DNA of 64,000 nt, from positions 1 to 64,000 of the forward strand of contig NZ_JAXIVS010000011.1 of assembly GCF_034259325.1 (NCBI RefSeq), read 5' to 3'. Numbering within the stretch: the stretch's first letter is position 1; each line of letters begins with the position of its first letter. The notes beneath the pieces were generated by a model. It saw only the letters and a program-made list of their open reading frames with translations, did no database searches and was not told the DNA's origin. This DNA is from Hyalangium ruber (GTDB taxonomy: Bacteria; Myxococcota; Myxococcia; Myxococcales; Myxococcaceae). Below are positions 19,976-28,056 of this stretch, piece after piece. Made by a program: the position numbers and the translations under genes.

Positions 19976-21251
19976 TGTCCACGAAGGTGGAGGGCGGCGG
20001 GGGACCCTCGGGCGGCGGGCTGATGAGCGAGTAGAGCAGCCGGTTGGACGAGCCCTTCGGGTCCGTCACCACGTTGGGGGTGCTGCCATCGAGAATGGCC
20101 TTGGCCACGTCGGCTTGCTTCGCCGTGGGGCGCTTCTCCAGGAAGAGCGCGGCCACTCCCGCCACGTGCGGCGCCGCCATCGAGGTACCGCTGATGGTCT
20201 TCGTCGCGTCATTGCCCGTGTACCAGGGGGAGGTGATCTGCACGCCCGGGGCGAACAGGTCCACGCACGAGCCCCAGTTGGAGAAGCTGGCACGCTGGTC
20301 GAGATTGTTGGAGGCGCCCACGGTGAGCGCCTCGGGGGTGCGCGCGGGACTGACGGTGCAGGCGTCCACGTCCGAGTTGCCGGCGGCGAGCACATAGGTG
20401 ACTCCTGCCGCGATGGACCTGCGGATCGCATCATCCATCAGCCCGTAGGCACCACCGCCCAGGCTCATGTTGACCACCGCGGGCTTGACGTGGTTCGCCG
20501 TCACCCAGTTGATGCCCTGGATGACGCCGCTGATCGCGCCGCCGCCGGTACAGCCCAGCACACGCACCGCGTAGAGGCGCGTGCCCTTGGCCACCCCCCA
20601 TTTCGAGCCGCCAATGGTGCCCGCCACGTGGGTGCCATGGCCGTTGCAGTCCTCGGTGCCCTTGCCGTCGTTGATGGCTGTGAAGCCCGGCATCACCCGC
20701 CCGCCAAAGTCCACGTGGGTGGAGCGGATGCCCGTGTCGAGGACGTACACGTTGACTCCCTGCCCGGTGCTCGTCTGCTCGTAGCGGGCATTGAGCGCTC
20801 GGGCGCGCTCGTCGATGCGGTCCAGGCCCCAGGTCGCGCCGGTCTGGGTCGCCGTCAGCCGGACATACCCGTCCTGGCCGACGGACTGCACGCGGACGTC
20901 CCCGGCAATGGCCAGGGCCGTGGCATCATCCATCCTGTAGCCCAGGAAGCCGCGCACGCTGCCCTCGTACAGGTCGGAGACGAGGCCTCCGTGCCTGGCG
21001 GTGAGCTCGGCCGCCACCTTGGCCACGTCCCGCTCTCCCACCAGGGCCTCGTCGAAGAAGAAGAGGTACTGGCCGGGGATGGGGTTCTCCGGTTCAACGA
21101 GCTCGAGAGGAGGCCGGCCAACGCCAGGATCCTCCGGGAGGGGGTCCACTCCCTCGCTGCCACAAGCGGCGAGGACCAGGAAGAGGGGCAGAGAGAGTCT
21201 CGCGGCCTGTTCATACAGGGCCGCCATGAGCGATTCGCGGGGTGGGGTCAT
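17577..21251 (-). CDS. S8 protease lipoprotein with 14 FG-GAP-like repeats
   Basis: 1,224 residues. The lipobox LVLAAC (about residue 30) follows the signal sequence. An I9-like propeptide spans about residues 60-140 ([13 protein letters not shown]). The subtilisin domain has Asp172 (LDTG), His205 (NGHGTHVAG) and Ser357 (GTSMAAPH). After a proline-rich linker come 14 repeats of about 51 residues, each with a DxNxDGxxDxCGR core (for example [13 protein letters not shown]) followed by a second cysteine and CxLSTG. The DxNxDxxxD loop is the calcium-binding pattern of FG-GAP/VCBS repeats. The repeats form two blocks of seven separated by a [10 protein letters not shown] linker. An ATG at 21251 with GGAG upstream is chosen; 21227 is an alternative. 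The repeats probably bind polymer or stiffen the protein in Ca2+. Confidence 0.88.
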   Translation of the reverse strand: MTPPRESLMAALYEQAARLSLPLFLVLAACGSEGVDPLPEDPGVGRPPLELVEPENPIPGQYLFFFDEALVGERDVAKVAAELTARHGGLVSDLYEGSVRGFLGYRMDDATALAIAGDVRVQSVGQDGYVRLTATQTGATWGLDRIDERARALNARYEQTSTGQGVNVYVLDTGIRSTHVDFGGRVMPGFTAINDGKGTEDCNGHGTHVAGTIGGSKWGVAKGTRLYAVRVLGCTGGGAISGVIQGINWVTANHVKPAVVNMSLGGGAYGLMDDAIRRSIAAGVTYVLAAGNSDVDACTVSPARTPEALTVGASNNLDQRASFSNWGSCVDLFAPGVQITSPWYTGNDATKTISGTSMAAPHVAGVAALFLEKRPTAKQADVAKAILDGSTPNVVTDPKGSSNRLLYSLISPPPEGPPPPSTFVDTRLWTTDYNDVQGWGSAPKFWQTLQSGDLNGDGNQDMCGRAGNGVFCVLSTGVGFGPMTQWSSQFGDSLGWGADPKYWQTVKLADLNADGKADVCGRSGAGLVCALSTGTAFAPPALWTSEFSDSTFWASNPRYWQTLQFADVNGDKQADVCGRGTDGAYCALSTGTGFSAATLWGYGYADATGWGQQAHHWQTLRFPDLNGDGLADVCGRGGDGMVCGLSDGTRFGSLSFWTRSFSNSTYWEDDPKYWQTLQYVDLNGDKRADLCGRGTDGVYCMLSTGSAFGQFFRWTTDYGDNSGWGQAYHWQTLRFPDINGDGKADVCGRGGNGVLCALSTGTTFGTVTEWTARYNNSEGWTQGPQYYGTTHYLDLNKDGRADICMRSKEGLVCSLVTPPPNPPRPPGFHDMSYWSRDYNDVQGWGSAPKFWQTLQSGDLNGDGFQDMCGRAGNGMFCVLSTGAGFGAMTQWSSQFGDSLGWGADPKYWQTVKLADLNADGKTDVCGRSDSGMVCALSTGTAFDTPALWTSEFSDSTFWGSDPRYWQTLQFADINGDKRADLCGRGTDGAYCALSTGTGFSAATLWGYGYADATGWGQQAHHWQTLRFPDLNGDGSADVCGRAGDGIVCGLSNGSRFGSLSLWTPSFSNATYWKDDPKYWQTLQYVDVNGDSRADLCGRGTDGVYCTLSTGTAFTDYKRWSVGFGDDNNWGSTPAYWQTLRFPDVNGDGKADVCGRGTSALFCAVSDGTTFGESTAWSISYPDEHGWNSSPGYWGTFHYLDLNKDGKADVCARGAGGLICGIASN

Positions 21252-21390
21252 GGGGTAGCCAGCTCCGTTCCAGGAGCGCTTCGGGCGAGGCGGAAGCTTC
21301 GCCAAGGTCTGTCCCCGAGCTGACTGCAAGCCGCACACCAGTACTGGTCCCTCCTGGGCTGGCGCTTTCGACGTGAATCCGCGGGCAGGT

Positions 21391-21444
21391 TGACGTGTCA
21401 GCGGGCGGAGTGACGTGTCAGCGGGCGGGGTGACGTGTGTCAGC
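21391..21444. repeat. 20-bp intergenic tandem repeat, about 2.5 copies
   Basis: TGACGTGTCAGCGGGCGGAG (21391-21410) is followed by the same unit with one change (21411-21430) and a partial copy, TGACGTGTGTCAGC. TGACGTGTCA is itself nearly palindromic. It lies between two minus-strand genes, upstream of the 17577-21251 protease and just past the 21488-22210 stop. It could be a repeated operator or just satellite DNA. Confidence 0.7.
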
Positions 21445-21487
21445 CCATGCTCTCTGCCAAGCGGCTGGAGCGCGCCGCCGAGGAACG

Positions 21488-22210
21488 CTACGGCTTGGGC
21501 TTGGGCGTCCGACGGATGGGCTCAGCGCCAAGCTCGATGGTCACGGGCTTCGACTCCAGCCGACAGTTGTCCGGAGAGAAGTGGTTGGTGTGCGAGAACC
21601 GCACCGTCAGCCGATGCTTGCCGGGAGGCACGGGGTAGTCCGACGAGAGCTCGATCCCCGTGCGGTAGTCCGCTCCAGGCTTCAGCTCGATGAATCGGCC
21701 GGGAGGGGCCCGTTTGGCCATCATCCCGCGATAGGGGATGGGCTTGCCGTCGACCTCGACGTCGAAGAGGTCGTTCGAGAGCATGCCCTTCTCGGCAACG
21801 CTGGGCCCGTCGAGCTTGAGCGGTCGCGTGAGCGTGTTGGAGATCTTCAGCTCCACGGAGTACTTCCATCCGTCCGGGCCAGGGCTCGCCTCGACGACGC
21901 GGACCTCGACAGGCCAGGTCAGCAGTTTCGCCTGTCGCGTCTTCAGATCGACCCGGTGGCGCACGCCACACTCGTCCTCGATGAGCATCGCCTCGTTGCT
22001 CGAGTCGAGCGTCATCGACGCGAAGTACACCTCCTGTACGTCGGTCTCCACCTCCTCGTTGATGAGGTACCTGTAGACCTCGACCTGCCAGAGCGGCTTT
22101 CCGGACTGCGCATCGACCGCGAAGAGCACGCCCCGGTGTGACCACCGCGACTCGTAACGGACGCCGTCCCGGGTGATGGGGGCGATGACAGGGGGAGCAG
22201 GCCTGGACAT
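21488..22210 (-). CDS. Cytosolic-looking protein with a peptidyl-Lys metalloendopeptidase N-domain-like fold
   Basis: 240 residues starting MSRPAPPVIAP, after a strong GGAGGAGG ribosome site 8 bases from the ATG. There is no signal peptide. The first half (about 15-110) is beta-rich with no known motif. The second half (about 115-230) has the pattern NTLTRPLKLDGPSV, VDGKPIPYRGMMAKRAPPG, IELKPGADYRT, PGKHRLTVRFSH, which resembles the beta-sandwich N-terminal domain before the catalytic domain of M35 deuterolysin-like proteases (GplF/AprM type). The zinc-protease part (HExxH) is absent. It may be a stand-alone propeptide-like or inhibitor-like protein; this is inference. It precedes the S8 protease gene on the same strand. 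Confidence 0.65.
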   Translation of the reverse strand: MSRPAPPVIAPITRDGVRYESRWSHRGVLFAVDAQSGKPLWQVEVYRYLINEEVETDVQEVYFASMTLDSSNEAMLIEDECGVRHRVDLKTRQAKLLTWPVEVRVVEASPGPDGWKYSVELKISNTLTRPLKLDGPSVAEKGMLSNDLFDVEVDGKPIPYRGMMAKRAPPGRFIELKPGADYRTGIELSSDYPVPPGKHRLTVRFSHTNHFSPDNCRLESKPVTIELGAEPIRRTPKPKP

Positions 22211-22366
22211 GGGGACATCCTCCTCCAATTCGTCTTATGCGTGCTCCTGTCCAGGTCGGCCGCTTCCGGACCTTGGGTGGATTCCAGTGACACGCTCGAT
22301 ACACGATGCCGCTGTAGTGCTGAATTCACAGCGAGGGGACGGTCTAGGAAATAAATTAAGCGGAAT

Positions 22367-23485
22367 ATGCCAACCCCCAAGCTGTTGTCGTCTTCCTTTG
22401 GCCGCGCAGTTTTGCTGGCGGCCTTGACGCTCATGGTCGCCCCCGCATGCGGGGAGAGTGAGCCCACCGACTCCGGACTCTCCACCCAGGAGCGGCAGCA
22501 GTTGGAGCAGCACATCTCGGAGCTGGAGGCTCAGGTCCGCGAACTGGAGGCCCAGGTCGCTCGGCAGCAGGAGGACGCCGCTACCTCCGAGAAGGAGAAG
22601 GCGGAGATGACCGCGCAGATGAAGACCCTGCGTGAGGATCTCGCCGAGGCGCGTGCCCTGCTGGAGACCCAGGACTGGCAGGGAGTCCTCGTCCGGCTCG
22701 AGGCGGCGCAGGCGGAGATTGCCTCCCTCGAGACGCGAATCGCGGGTCTGGACGGCAGCATGGAGTTCACCGCGGCGCTGAGCTTCGGCAATGAGCCCTT
22801 CGCACTGGATCAGCAGTACACCCTGTCGACGGGAGAGAAGCTCACCTTCACCGAGCTGCGCTACTGGCTCTCCAACATCAAGCTCCTGAAGCAGGACGGC
22901 ACCTCGGTGGCGCTGCCGGGCAGCTACTACCTCATGGAGCTCCTCAAGGAGCAGTACGTGGAGGGAGGCAACCAGTCCGGTTCGACGCCGCAGCCGATGC
23001 TCCCCGCCAATCGCCGTGAGCAGGTGAACGTGGCCGCGGTGCCTGCCGGTGTCTATACCGGCATCGAGTTCAGCATCGGCGTGGATCCCACCCACAATGA
23101 CAACCTGAGCCTGCAGGCCGGTGAGCTGCACATGCTCAGGAACATGACGACCGTGACCTGGATGTGGTTCACCAGCTACATCTTCACCAAGACCAAGGGC
23201 CAGTACGTCGCCGTCGACGGAACCAGTAACACCTTCGGCTGGGAGACGGGCACCAACAATGATTTCCGCACCACGCGGCAGACCTTTGCCGCCCCGGTCT
23301 CCGTGGGCGCGCACAAGCGGCTGCGGGTAAGCCTTCGCGCGGACGTTGCCAAGCTCTTCACGGTGCTGAGCCCCTCGACCACGCCCACCATCAATGTCGG
23401 CCAGGCGGACGCTCGCGCGACGCTGTCGAATGGCTTCAGGGACATGTTCACGCTGGTGTCCGTGGAGAACCCGAATCGGTGGTGA
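22367..23485 (+). CDS. MbnP-family copper-binding lipoprotein with coiled-coil N-terminus
   Basis: 372 residues. The lipobox-like end APAC is followed by about 90 residues of heptad-rich coiled coil (HISELEAQVRELEAQVARQ and on), unusual for the family. From about residue 125 it matches MbnP: FALDQQYTLSTGEKLTFTEL, YLMELL, GVYTGIEFSIGVDPTHN, and the Trp-rich VTWMWFTSYIFTKTKG. In the studied methanotroph MbnP, one tryptophan is oxidised to kynurenine by the diheme partner MbnH and helps bind copper. Here the MbnH-like gene follows with a GTGA overlap, so the two are translationally coupled. The ribosome site is weak. Confidence 0.85.
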   Translation: MPTPKLLSSSFGRAVLLAALTLMVAPACGESEPTDSGLSTQERQQLEQHISELEAQVRELEAQVARQQEDAATSEKEKAEMTAQMKTLREDLAEARALLETQDWQGVLVRLEAAQAEIASLETRIAGLDGSMEFTAALSFGNEPFALDQQYTLSTGEKLTFTELRYWLSNIKLLKQDGTSVALPGSYYLMELLKEQYVEGGNQSGSTPQPMLPANRREQVNVAAVPAGVYTGIEFSIGVDPTHNDNLSLQAGELHMLRNMTTVTWMWFTSYIFTKTKGQYVAVDGTSNTFGWETGTNNDFRTTRQTFAAPVSVGAHKRLRVSLRADVAKLFTVLSPSTTPTINVGQADARATLSNGFRDMFTLVSVENPNRW

Positions 23486-24567
23486 GCCCTCGCCCGCGTC
23501 GGTGGACGGCCGCGTGGCTCCTGCTGCCCGTCCTGCTGGGCGCGTGCGGCGGAGAGTCCGGCGGAGGGCCCTCTCCCGCCCCGGAGAGTGATGCCCCCCG
23601 TGCCCTGCCCGCGGGCTTCACCACCCTCCCGACGCTCCAGGGCAATCCCCTCACACCCGAGGGGGTCTCCCTGGGGCGCTGGTTGTTCCATTCCCCCGTG
23701 TTGTCGAGCACCGGGCAGGTCTCCTGCGCCACCTGCCATCCCCAGGCGCACGCCTTCGCGCATGACACCCCCCTCACGCGGCGCGGGGTGAGCGGCCGGC
23801 CACTGGCACGACATACTCCGGCGCTCATCAATCTCGCCTGGACGGGAGAGCTCTTCTGGGATGGGGGCGTGAAGAACCTGGAGTCTCTCTCTCTCGCTCC
23901 CCTCACACACCCGGACGAGCTCGGGCAGGCCGATCTGGCCGGGCTGCTGGAACGGCTGGCCTCGCAGCCCGAGGCCGTGCGGCGCTTCGAGGCCGCCTTC
24001 GGTCCGGAAGGGCTGTCCCTGGGCAACCTCCTCCGGGCGCTCGCCCAATTCCAGCGGACGTTGGTGTCCGCGGACTCCCGCTATGATCGATGGCGGCGCG
24101 GTGAACAGGGCGGGGTGCTGAGCCACCAGGAGCAAGCGGGGTTCGAGCTCGTGCAGCGGCGCTGCGGGCCATGTCACGGCACGGAGCTCTTCACGGACAA
24201 TGCGTTCCACAACAATGGCTTGGATTCCCACTTCGGCGCGGGAGAGGACGTGCGCCGGGGGCGGGGCCGGGTCACCCAGAGGGCCGAGGACGACGGGCGC
24301 TACAAGACGCCCACGCTTCGAAACGTGGCCCGCTCGGCGCCCTACATGCACGATGGCCGCTTTGCCACGCTGGACGCGGTGCTGGAGCACTACCGGCACG
24401 GCATGGTGCCCTCGGCCACGCTGGAGCCGCTCTTCCAACGCGGCTCCGCGCCGCCGGGCCTGAGCCTGGAGGACGGTGAGAAGGCCGCCATCCTCGCCTT
24501 CCTCGAGACGCTGACGGACGAGTCCTTCCTCACCGACTCCAGGCTGGGGCCTCCCGAGGCCCCGTAG
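23482..24567 (+). CDS. MbnH-like diheme cytochrome c peroxidase family lipoprotein
   Basis: 361 residues from a GTG start that overlaps the TGA of the MbnP gene (GTGA); a second GTG one codon earlier is possible. The lipobox LLGAC anchors it. Two c-type heme sites are present: CATCH at Cys82 and CGPCH at Cys228. Typical MauG/CcpA-family phrases include LGRWLFHSPVLSSTGQVSC, FWDGGVKNLESL, KTPTLRNVARSAPYMHDG and the C-terminal LTDESFLTD. MbnH enzymes use a bis-Fe(IV) state to oxidise a Trp of MbnP; that chemistry is assumed from family and operon context. It converges with a second MbnH gene 4 bases away. Confidence 0.88.
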   Translation: MSPRPRRWTAAWLLLPVLLGACGGESGGGPSPAPESDAPRALPAGFTTLPTLQGNPLTPEGVSLGRWLFHSPVLSSTGQVSCATCHPQAHAFAHDTPLTRRGVSGRPLARHTPALINLAWTGELFWDGGVKNLESLSLAPLTHPDELGQADLAGLLERLASQPEAVRRFEAAFGPEGLSLGNLLRALAQFQRTLVSADSRYDRWRRGEQGGVLSHQEQAGFELVQRRCGPCHGTELFTDNAFHNNGLDSHFGAGEDVRRGRGRVTQRAEDDGRYKTPTLRNVARSAPYMHDGRFATLDAVLEHYRHGMVPSATLEPLFQRGSAPPGLSLEDGEKAAILAFLETLTDESFLTDSRLGPPEAP

Positions 24568-24570
24568 GCC

Positions 24571-25722
24571 TCAGGGCGAAGCGAAGGGATCCGAGAAGCG
24601 CGGGTTGCTCAGGAACTCCGTATCAGTCAGCGCCTCCAAGAAGGCCAGGAGGTCTGCCTTCTCCTGCTCCGTCAATGTGAAGCCTCTCACGAAGCCGCTC
24701 TGCATGGGGCTGAGTGGGCCGCCCTGGCGCAGGCGCGCCTTGCCCCCGGCGGCATAGTGGTCAATCACTTCCGAGAGCGTCGCGATGCTGCCGTCGTGCA
24801 TATACGGAGCCGTGACGGCGATGTTGCGCAGCGAGGAGGCTCGGAAGCGCCCCATGTCCTCTCGCTGCCCCGTCAGCTCGATCACCCCCGGATCCTCGGC
24901 GGGATAGGCGCCCTGACCGTCCTCGTTGTAGAGGCCGGTGTTGTGGAAGGCCTGGACGGGTGTCGCGGTGAGCGAGGTGGCCGACGCATCCAGGAAGTTG
25001 AAGCCGGAGTGGCAGTGATTGCACTCCAGGCGCTCGGACATGAAGAGATCCATGCCGCGCACCGCTGCGGGGGAGAGGGCGCCTGCTTCGCCCCGGTAGA
25101 CATATCGATCATACGGAGAGTTGCCGGAGATCAGCGTGCGCTGGAAGGAGGCCAGGGCACGCGTGAGGGAGGCAAGGGACACCGGCTCGGCTTCTCCAGG
25201 GAAGGCCTCCGCGAAGCGGGAGACGAGCTCCACGTCTGACCGCAGACGCTCCAGCAGTTCCTCCTGTCGGTCTCCGAACCCCAGCTCCACCGGCTCTTTG
25301 CCAAACAGAGGCGTCAGGGCCTGGAGCTCCAGGGTCGTCAGGGACGGGTTCGCCCAGGTGAGGCTCGTGGCGTAGGCGACGTTGATCAGCCCCTGGGCAT
25401 TGCGACGGTGGACCTCCCCTGTGCTGCCCAAGGCATTCTTGCGGCCATCCGTGAAGGCCAGGTTCTGAAAGTGGCAGGAGCCGCACGACTGGGTGCCATT
25501 GAGCGACAGGCGCGTGTCATAGAAGAGGTGCCGACCGAGCTCGACCTTCGCCTCCGTCATCGGGTTGTCCGCCGGGACACGAGGCTTGGGGAAGCCCATG
25601 GGCAGTTGCCAGTCATACGTATCTGGCTCCGGCTCTGGCTCCGGCTTCGAGTCGCCGCAGCCCGCTCCCAGCAAGGCCGCCGTCGTCACCACTCCCATCC
25701 ACCGGTGCATGCGTGAAGTCAT
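24571..25722 (-). CDS. MbnH-like diheme cytochrome c peroxidase family lipoprotein (second pair)
   Basis: 383 residues starting MTSRMHRWMGVV, with lipobox LGAGC. Heme sites are CGSCH (Cys80) and CNHCH (Cys234). Other family phrases are VELGRHLFYDTRLSLNGTQS, FRASSLRNIAVTAPYMHDGS and EALTDTEFLSNPRFSDP. An AGGTG ribosome site formed at the end of the MbnP gene (TAGGTG) supports this start; a GTG at 25731, just after the MbnP stop, is the alternative. Its stop is 4 bases from that of the first MbnH gene on the other strand. Confidence 0.88.
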   Translation of the reverse strand: MTSRMHRWMGVVTTAALLGAGCGDSKPEPEPEPDTYDWQLPMGFPKPRVPADNPMTEAKVELGRHLFYDTRLSLNGTQSCGSCHFQNLAFTDGRKNALGSTGEVHRRNAQGLINVAYATSLTWANPSLTTLELQALTPLFGKEPVELGFGDRQEELLERLRSDVELVSRFAEAFPGEAEPVSLASLTRALASFQRTLISGNSPYDRYVYRGEAGALSPAAVRGMDLFMSERLECNHCHSGFNFLDASATSLTATPVQAFHNTGLYNEDGQGAYPAEDPGVIELTGQREDMGRFRASSLRNIAVTAPYMHDGSIATLSEVIDHYAAGGKARLRQGGPLSPMQSGFVRGFTLTEQEKADLLAFLEALTDTEFLSNPRFSDPFASP

Positions 25723-25731
25723 GGGGTTCAC

Positions 25732-26622
25732 CTATTCCACCCGGATGAAGGATTGAGACGCCGGCGGGGGCGCGCTCGTGTCCATGGAGAGCCCCAGCTG
25801 GTGGAACATGGGAGTGCAGTCCGGATCCTCCTTCTGCGACATGCAGCCGATGGAGGTGTTGGTCACCTCCGCGTTGGTATCCAGGTTGGCATTGGTGAAG
25901 AGGGTGGCCAGATCCAGCACGACCTTGCTCTTGTCGAGCTCAAACCCGTCCAGGGAGATTTCAGGGCGGTTGGGGAAGGTGCAGCCGGCGGAGCCCGTGG
26001 TCTGCCCGGGGGGAGGGCCCGCACAGTCCGTGCTGCCCAGGTGCATGAAGTGGCCAGCCTTCAGGCCCGTCGTGCGCCCATCGACGCGAAGGAAGAGGTA
26101 GCCGGTGCGCCACCCCCAGAAGAGCGTCGGATCATTGAGGGGCGTCGGCGCGGTGGAGACGTCCTGGTGGTTCAGAGCGGAGGGCAGGCCCACCCGGAAG
26201 CGCAGGCCTCGGTAGTTCCCCGCGGGCACGGTGCCCACCACTTGCGTGCGGATCTTCTTCGTCCCGTTGGTGCATAGCCCTGTCTTGTCCTCGAAATCGA
26301 GAAAGGCAGCGCCATCGACCTGCCACTCGCCATCGTTCGTCAGGGTGACAGGCACCTCCTGGCCCGTGTCCGAGACGAGCCGGACATCGTGGAGGTACAT
26401 GCGAAAGTCCATGGGCTCGTACGTCGTCCCCGTCGCGCCCAGCCCTGGATACGACTGCCCGCAGGCAAAGGGCTTGTCGCCCACCCGCGCCTCGAAGGGG
26501 ATGCTGATATCGGTCGGAGGAGGAGGAGGTTCTGGGAGCGTGGGTTCCTCGTCCCCACAGCCAGTAGCGCAGAGGACGACGAGAGGGAGCAGGAAGGTCA
26601 ACCGAGCAGACAGCAACACCAT
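25732..26622 (-). CDS. MbnP-family copper-binding lipoprotein (second pair)
   Basis: 296 residues with lipobox CATGC. After a Pro-rich spacer the MbnP pattern follows: ISIPFEARVGDKPFACGQSY, MDFRMYLHDVRLVSDTGQEV, GNYRGLRFRVGLPSALNHQD, and LFWGWRTGYLFLRVDG with the conserved Trp pair. It also has DCAGPPPGQTTGSAGCTFPN, a Cys-containing loop absent from the first MbnP. There is no coiled coil. A GAGGAGC ribosome site precedes ATG 26622. It sits directly upstream of its MbnH gene, the same order as in the facing pair. Confidence 0.88.
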   Translation of the reverse strand: MVLLSARLTFLLPLVVLCATGCGDEEPTLPEPPPPPTDISIPFEARVGDKPFACGQSYPGLGATGTTYEPMDFRMYLHDVRLVSDTGQEVPVTLTNDGEWQVDGAAFLDFEDKTGLCTNGTKKIRTQVVGTVPAGNYRGLRFRVGLPSALNHQDVSTAPTPLNDPTLFWGWRTGYLFLRVDGRTTGLKAGHFMHLGSTDCAGPPPGQTTGSAGCTFPNRPEISLDGFELDKSKVVLDLATLFTNANLDTNAEVTNTSIGCMSQKEDPDCTPMFHQLGLSMDTSAPPPASQSFIRVE

Positions 26623-26750
26623 GTCAAGAGCTCCTCTGGGATGGAAGAGCCGCGATACATAATGCTCGGAGTGAATGACCGCAGCAGCATGTCTGATGTT
26701 TCAATGGAACTACCGTTGTGCCGGGGAGACATAAGGCGTCTCGTCGGCAT

Positions 26751-26785
26751 CGATCGCGGCCTGAAGATTGCCGAACCCGCGATCG
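26751..26785. promoter_or_regulatory. 9-bp inverted repeat between divergent genes
   Basis: CGATCGCGG and CCGCGATCG are separated by 17 bases in the 230-base gap between the second MbnP gene (start 26622, minus) and the kelch lipoprotein gene (start 26853, plus). It may be an operator or an RNA hairpin in the kelch leader. Function inferred. Confidence 0.3.
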
Positions 26786-26852
26786 TAGCCTCGGTACCAT
26801 GCGGTATAGTTCCCTCCCGCACGCTCGGCGTTTGCTCGAGGAGTCCTCGCGA

Positions 26853-28007
26853 ATGTGGCAGACCGTCGTGACCCGGATAGGGCTTGCTCTGACGCTCGCG
26901 CTCGCCGCGGGCTGCTTCGAGTCCGTTTCGCCCATCCCCAGTTCGCCTGAGCCTGAGCCTGAGCCCGGTCCCGGTCCTGCTCCTGAACCCAAGCCTGAGC
27001 CCGAGCCCAAGCCCCTGCCCACCATGAGCACCATGAGCCTGCCGCGCCACCTGCACATGGCGGTGTTGCTGGCCTCTGGATCGGTGCTCGTCTCGGGAGG
27101 GCATGACAGCGCCTCGGACGCTTCGAAGCGGACCGCGGAGCTCTATGATCCGACTACGAACACCTGGACGCAGACAGGCTCCATGAGCTTGCCGCGAGCC
27201 TCCCATACCGGAGTGCTGCTGCCCTCGGGGAAGGTGCTGGTCATGGGAGAGGGTTCGCTTTCCCCGACGGCCGAACTCTATGACCCGGCCGAGCGGCGCT
27301 GGGTCCCCACGGGAGCCATGGGCATTGGCCGCAAATCCACTCGAGCCCTGGTGTTGTCGACGGGGAAGGTGCTCGTCGCGGGAGGCGACCCAGGTGACCC
27401 CAACAAGCCCGGCAATGCCGAGCTGTACGACCCAGCCACGGGGAGCTGGGCCGCGACGGACCCGAGCCCGACGCGCTCACTCAATCCCGAGATGGTGTTA
27501 TTGGCCTCGGGCAAAGCGCTCTTCGTCGGAGGGAGCTACAGGGACCTCCGTGCCCAGGCGGACCTGTATGATCCGGTCAGCGGCACCTGGAGCAGCGCGC
27601 GTCCGATGGCGGAGGCCCGTCAAGGCCACACGGCCACGTTGCTGCCCTCGGGCCAGGTGCTCGTCACAGGAGGGTACGCCTGGAACACGCTGGCCACGGC
27701 CGAGCTGTACGACCCCCAGAGCGATACATGGAGCAGCGCCCAGCCCATGGCTCAGCCACGCGTGGGGCACACGGCGACGTTGCTGCCCTCGGGGCAGGTG
27801 CTCATCGCGGGGGGAAGAGACAATGACGGCGACCTGGCGACCGCGGAGCTGTACGACCCAGCCACGGGGAGCTGGAGTCAGGCGAAGGCGCTGACAGAGG
27901 CACGCGGCGCCCACGTGGCCATCTTGTTGCCATCCGGCGAGCTCCTCTTCGTGGGAGGAGTCCGCGACGGACGCGCCCTCGCTACCGTGGAGCGCTACAG
28001 CCCGTGA
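26853..28007 (+). CDS. Kelch-repeat lipoprotein
   Basis: 384 residues starting MWQTVVTRIGLA after a GAGGAG ribosome site; lipobox LAAGC. A Pro/Glu spacer (PEPEPEPGPGPAPEP) forms a stalk. About seven kelch repeats follow, each of about 47-50 residues with the form LLPSGKVLV.GG ... AELYDP.T..W. It is a closed beta propeller by family. It shares the repeat type with 30238-32547. Ligand unknown. Confidence 0.85.
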   Translation: MWQTVVTRIGLALTLALAAGCFESVSPIPSSPEPEPEPGPGPAPEPKPEPEPKPLPTMSTMSLPRHLHMAVLLASGSVLVSGGHDSASDASKRTAELYDPTTNTWTQTGSMSLPRASHTGVLLPSGKVLVMGEGSLSPTAELYDPAERRWVPTGAMGIGRKSTRALVLSTGKVLVAGGDPGDPNKPGNAELYDPATGSWAATDPSPTRSLNPEMVLLASGKALFVGGSYRDLRAQADLYDPVSGTWSSARPMAEARQGHTATLLPSGQVLVTGGYAWNTLATAELYDPQSDTWSSAQPMAQPRVGHTATLLPSGQVLIAGGRDNDGDLATAELYDPATGSWSQAKALTEARGAHVAILLPSGELLFVGGVRDGRALATVERYSP

Positions 28008-28014
28008 GAGGGGA

Positions 28015-28048
28015 CAGGGGCGCTCATCTGTGCGCCCCTGCCTTTTCT
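28015..28048. terminator. Bidirectional terminator between convergent genes
   Basis: CAGGGGCGC / GCGCCCCTG with an 8-base loop, followed by CCTTTTCT on the plus strand. It lies between the kelch gene (stop 28007) and the minus-strand dipeptidase-like gene (stop 28057). Confidence 0.75.
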
Positions 28049-28056
28049 GCCTGGGA

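Noticed and set aside
17661-21323. A 1,220-codon open frame on the plus strand opposite the S8 protease with repeats
   Set aside because: The minus-strand gene has the catalytic triad and the repeats. The opposite frame is repetitive only because the gene is.
22367-26622. A methanobactin biosynthesis operon around the MbnP/MbnH genes
   Set aside because: No precursor peptide, MbnB/MbnC or transporter genes are visible; MbnP/MbnH pairs occur outside methanobactin loci.
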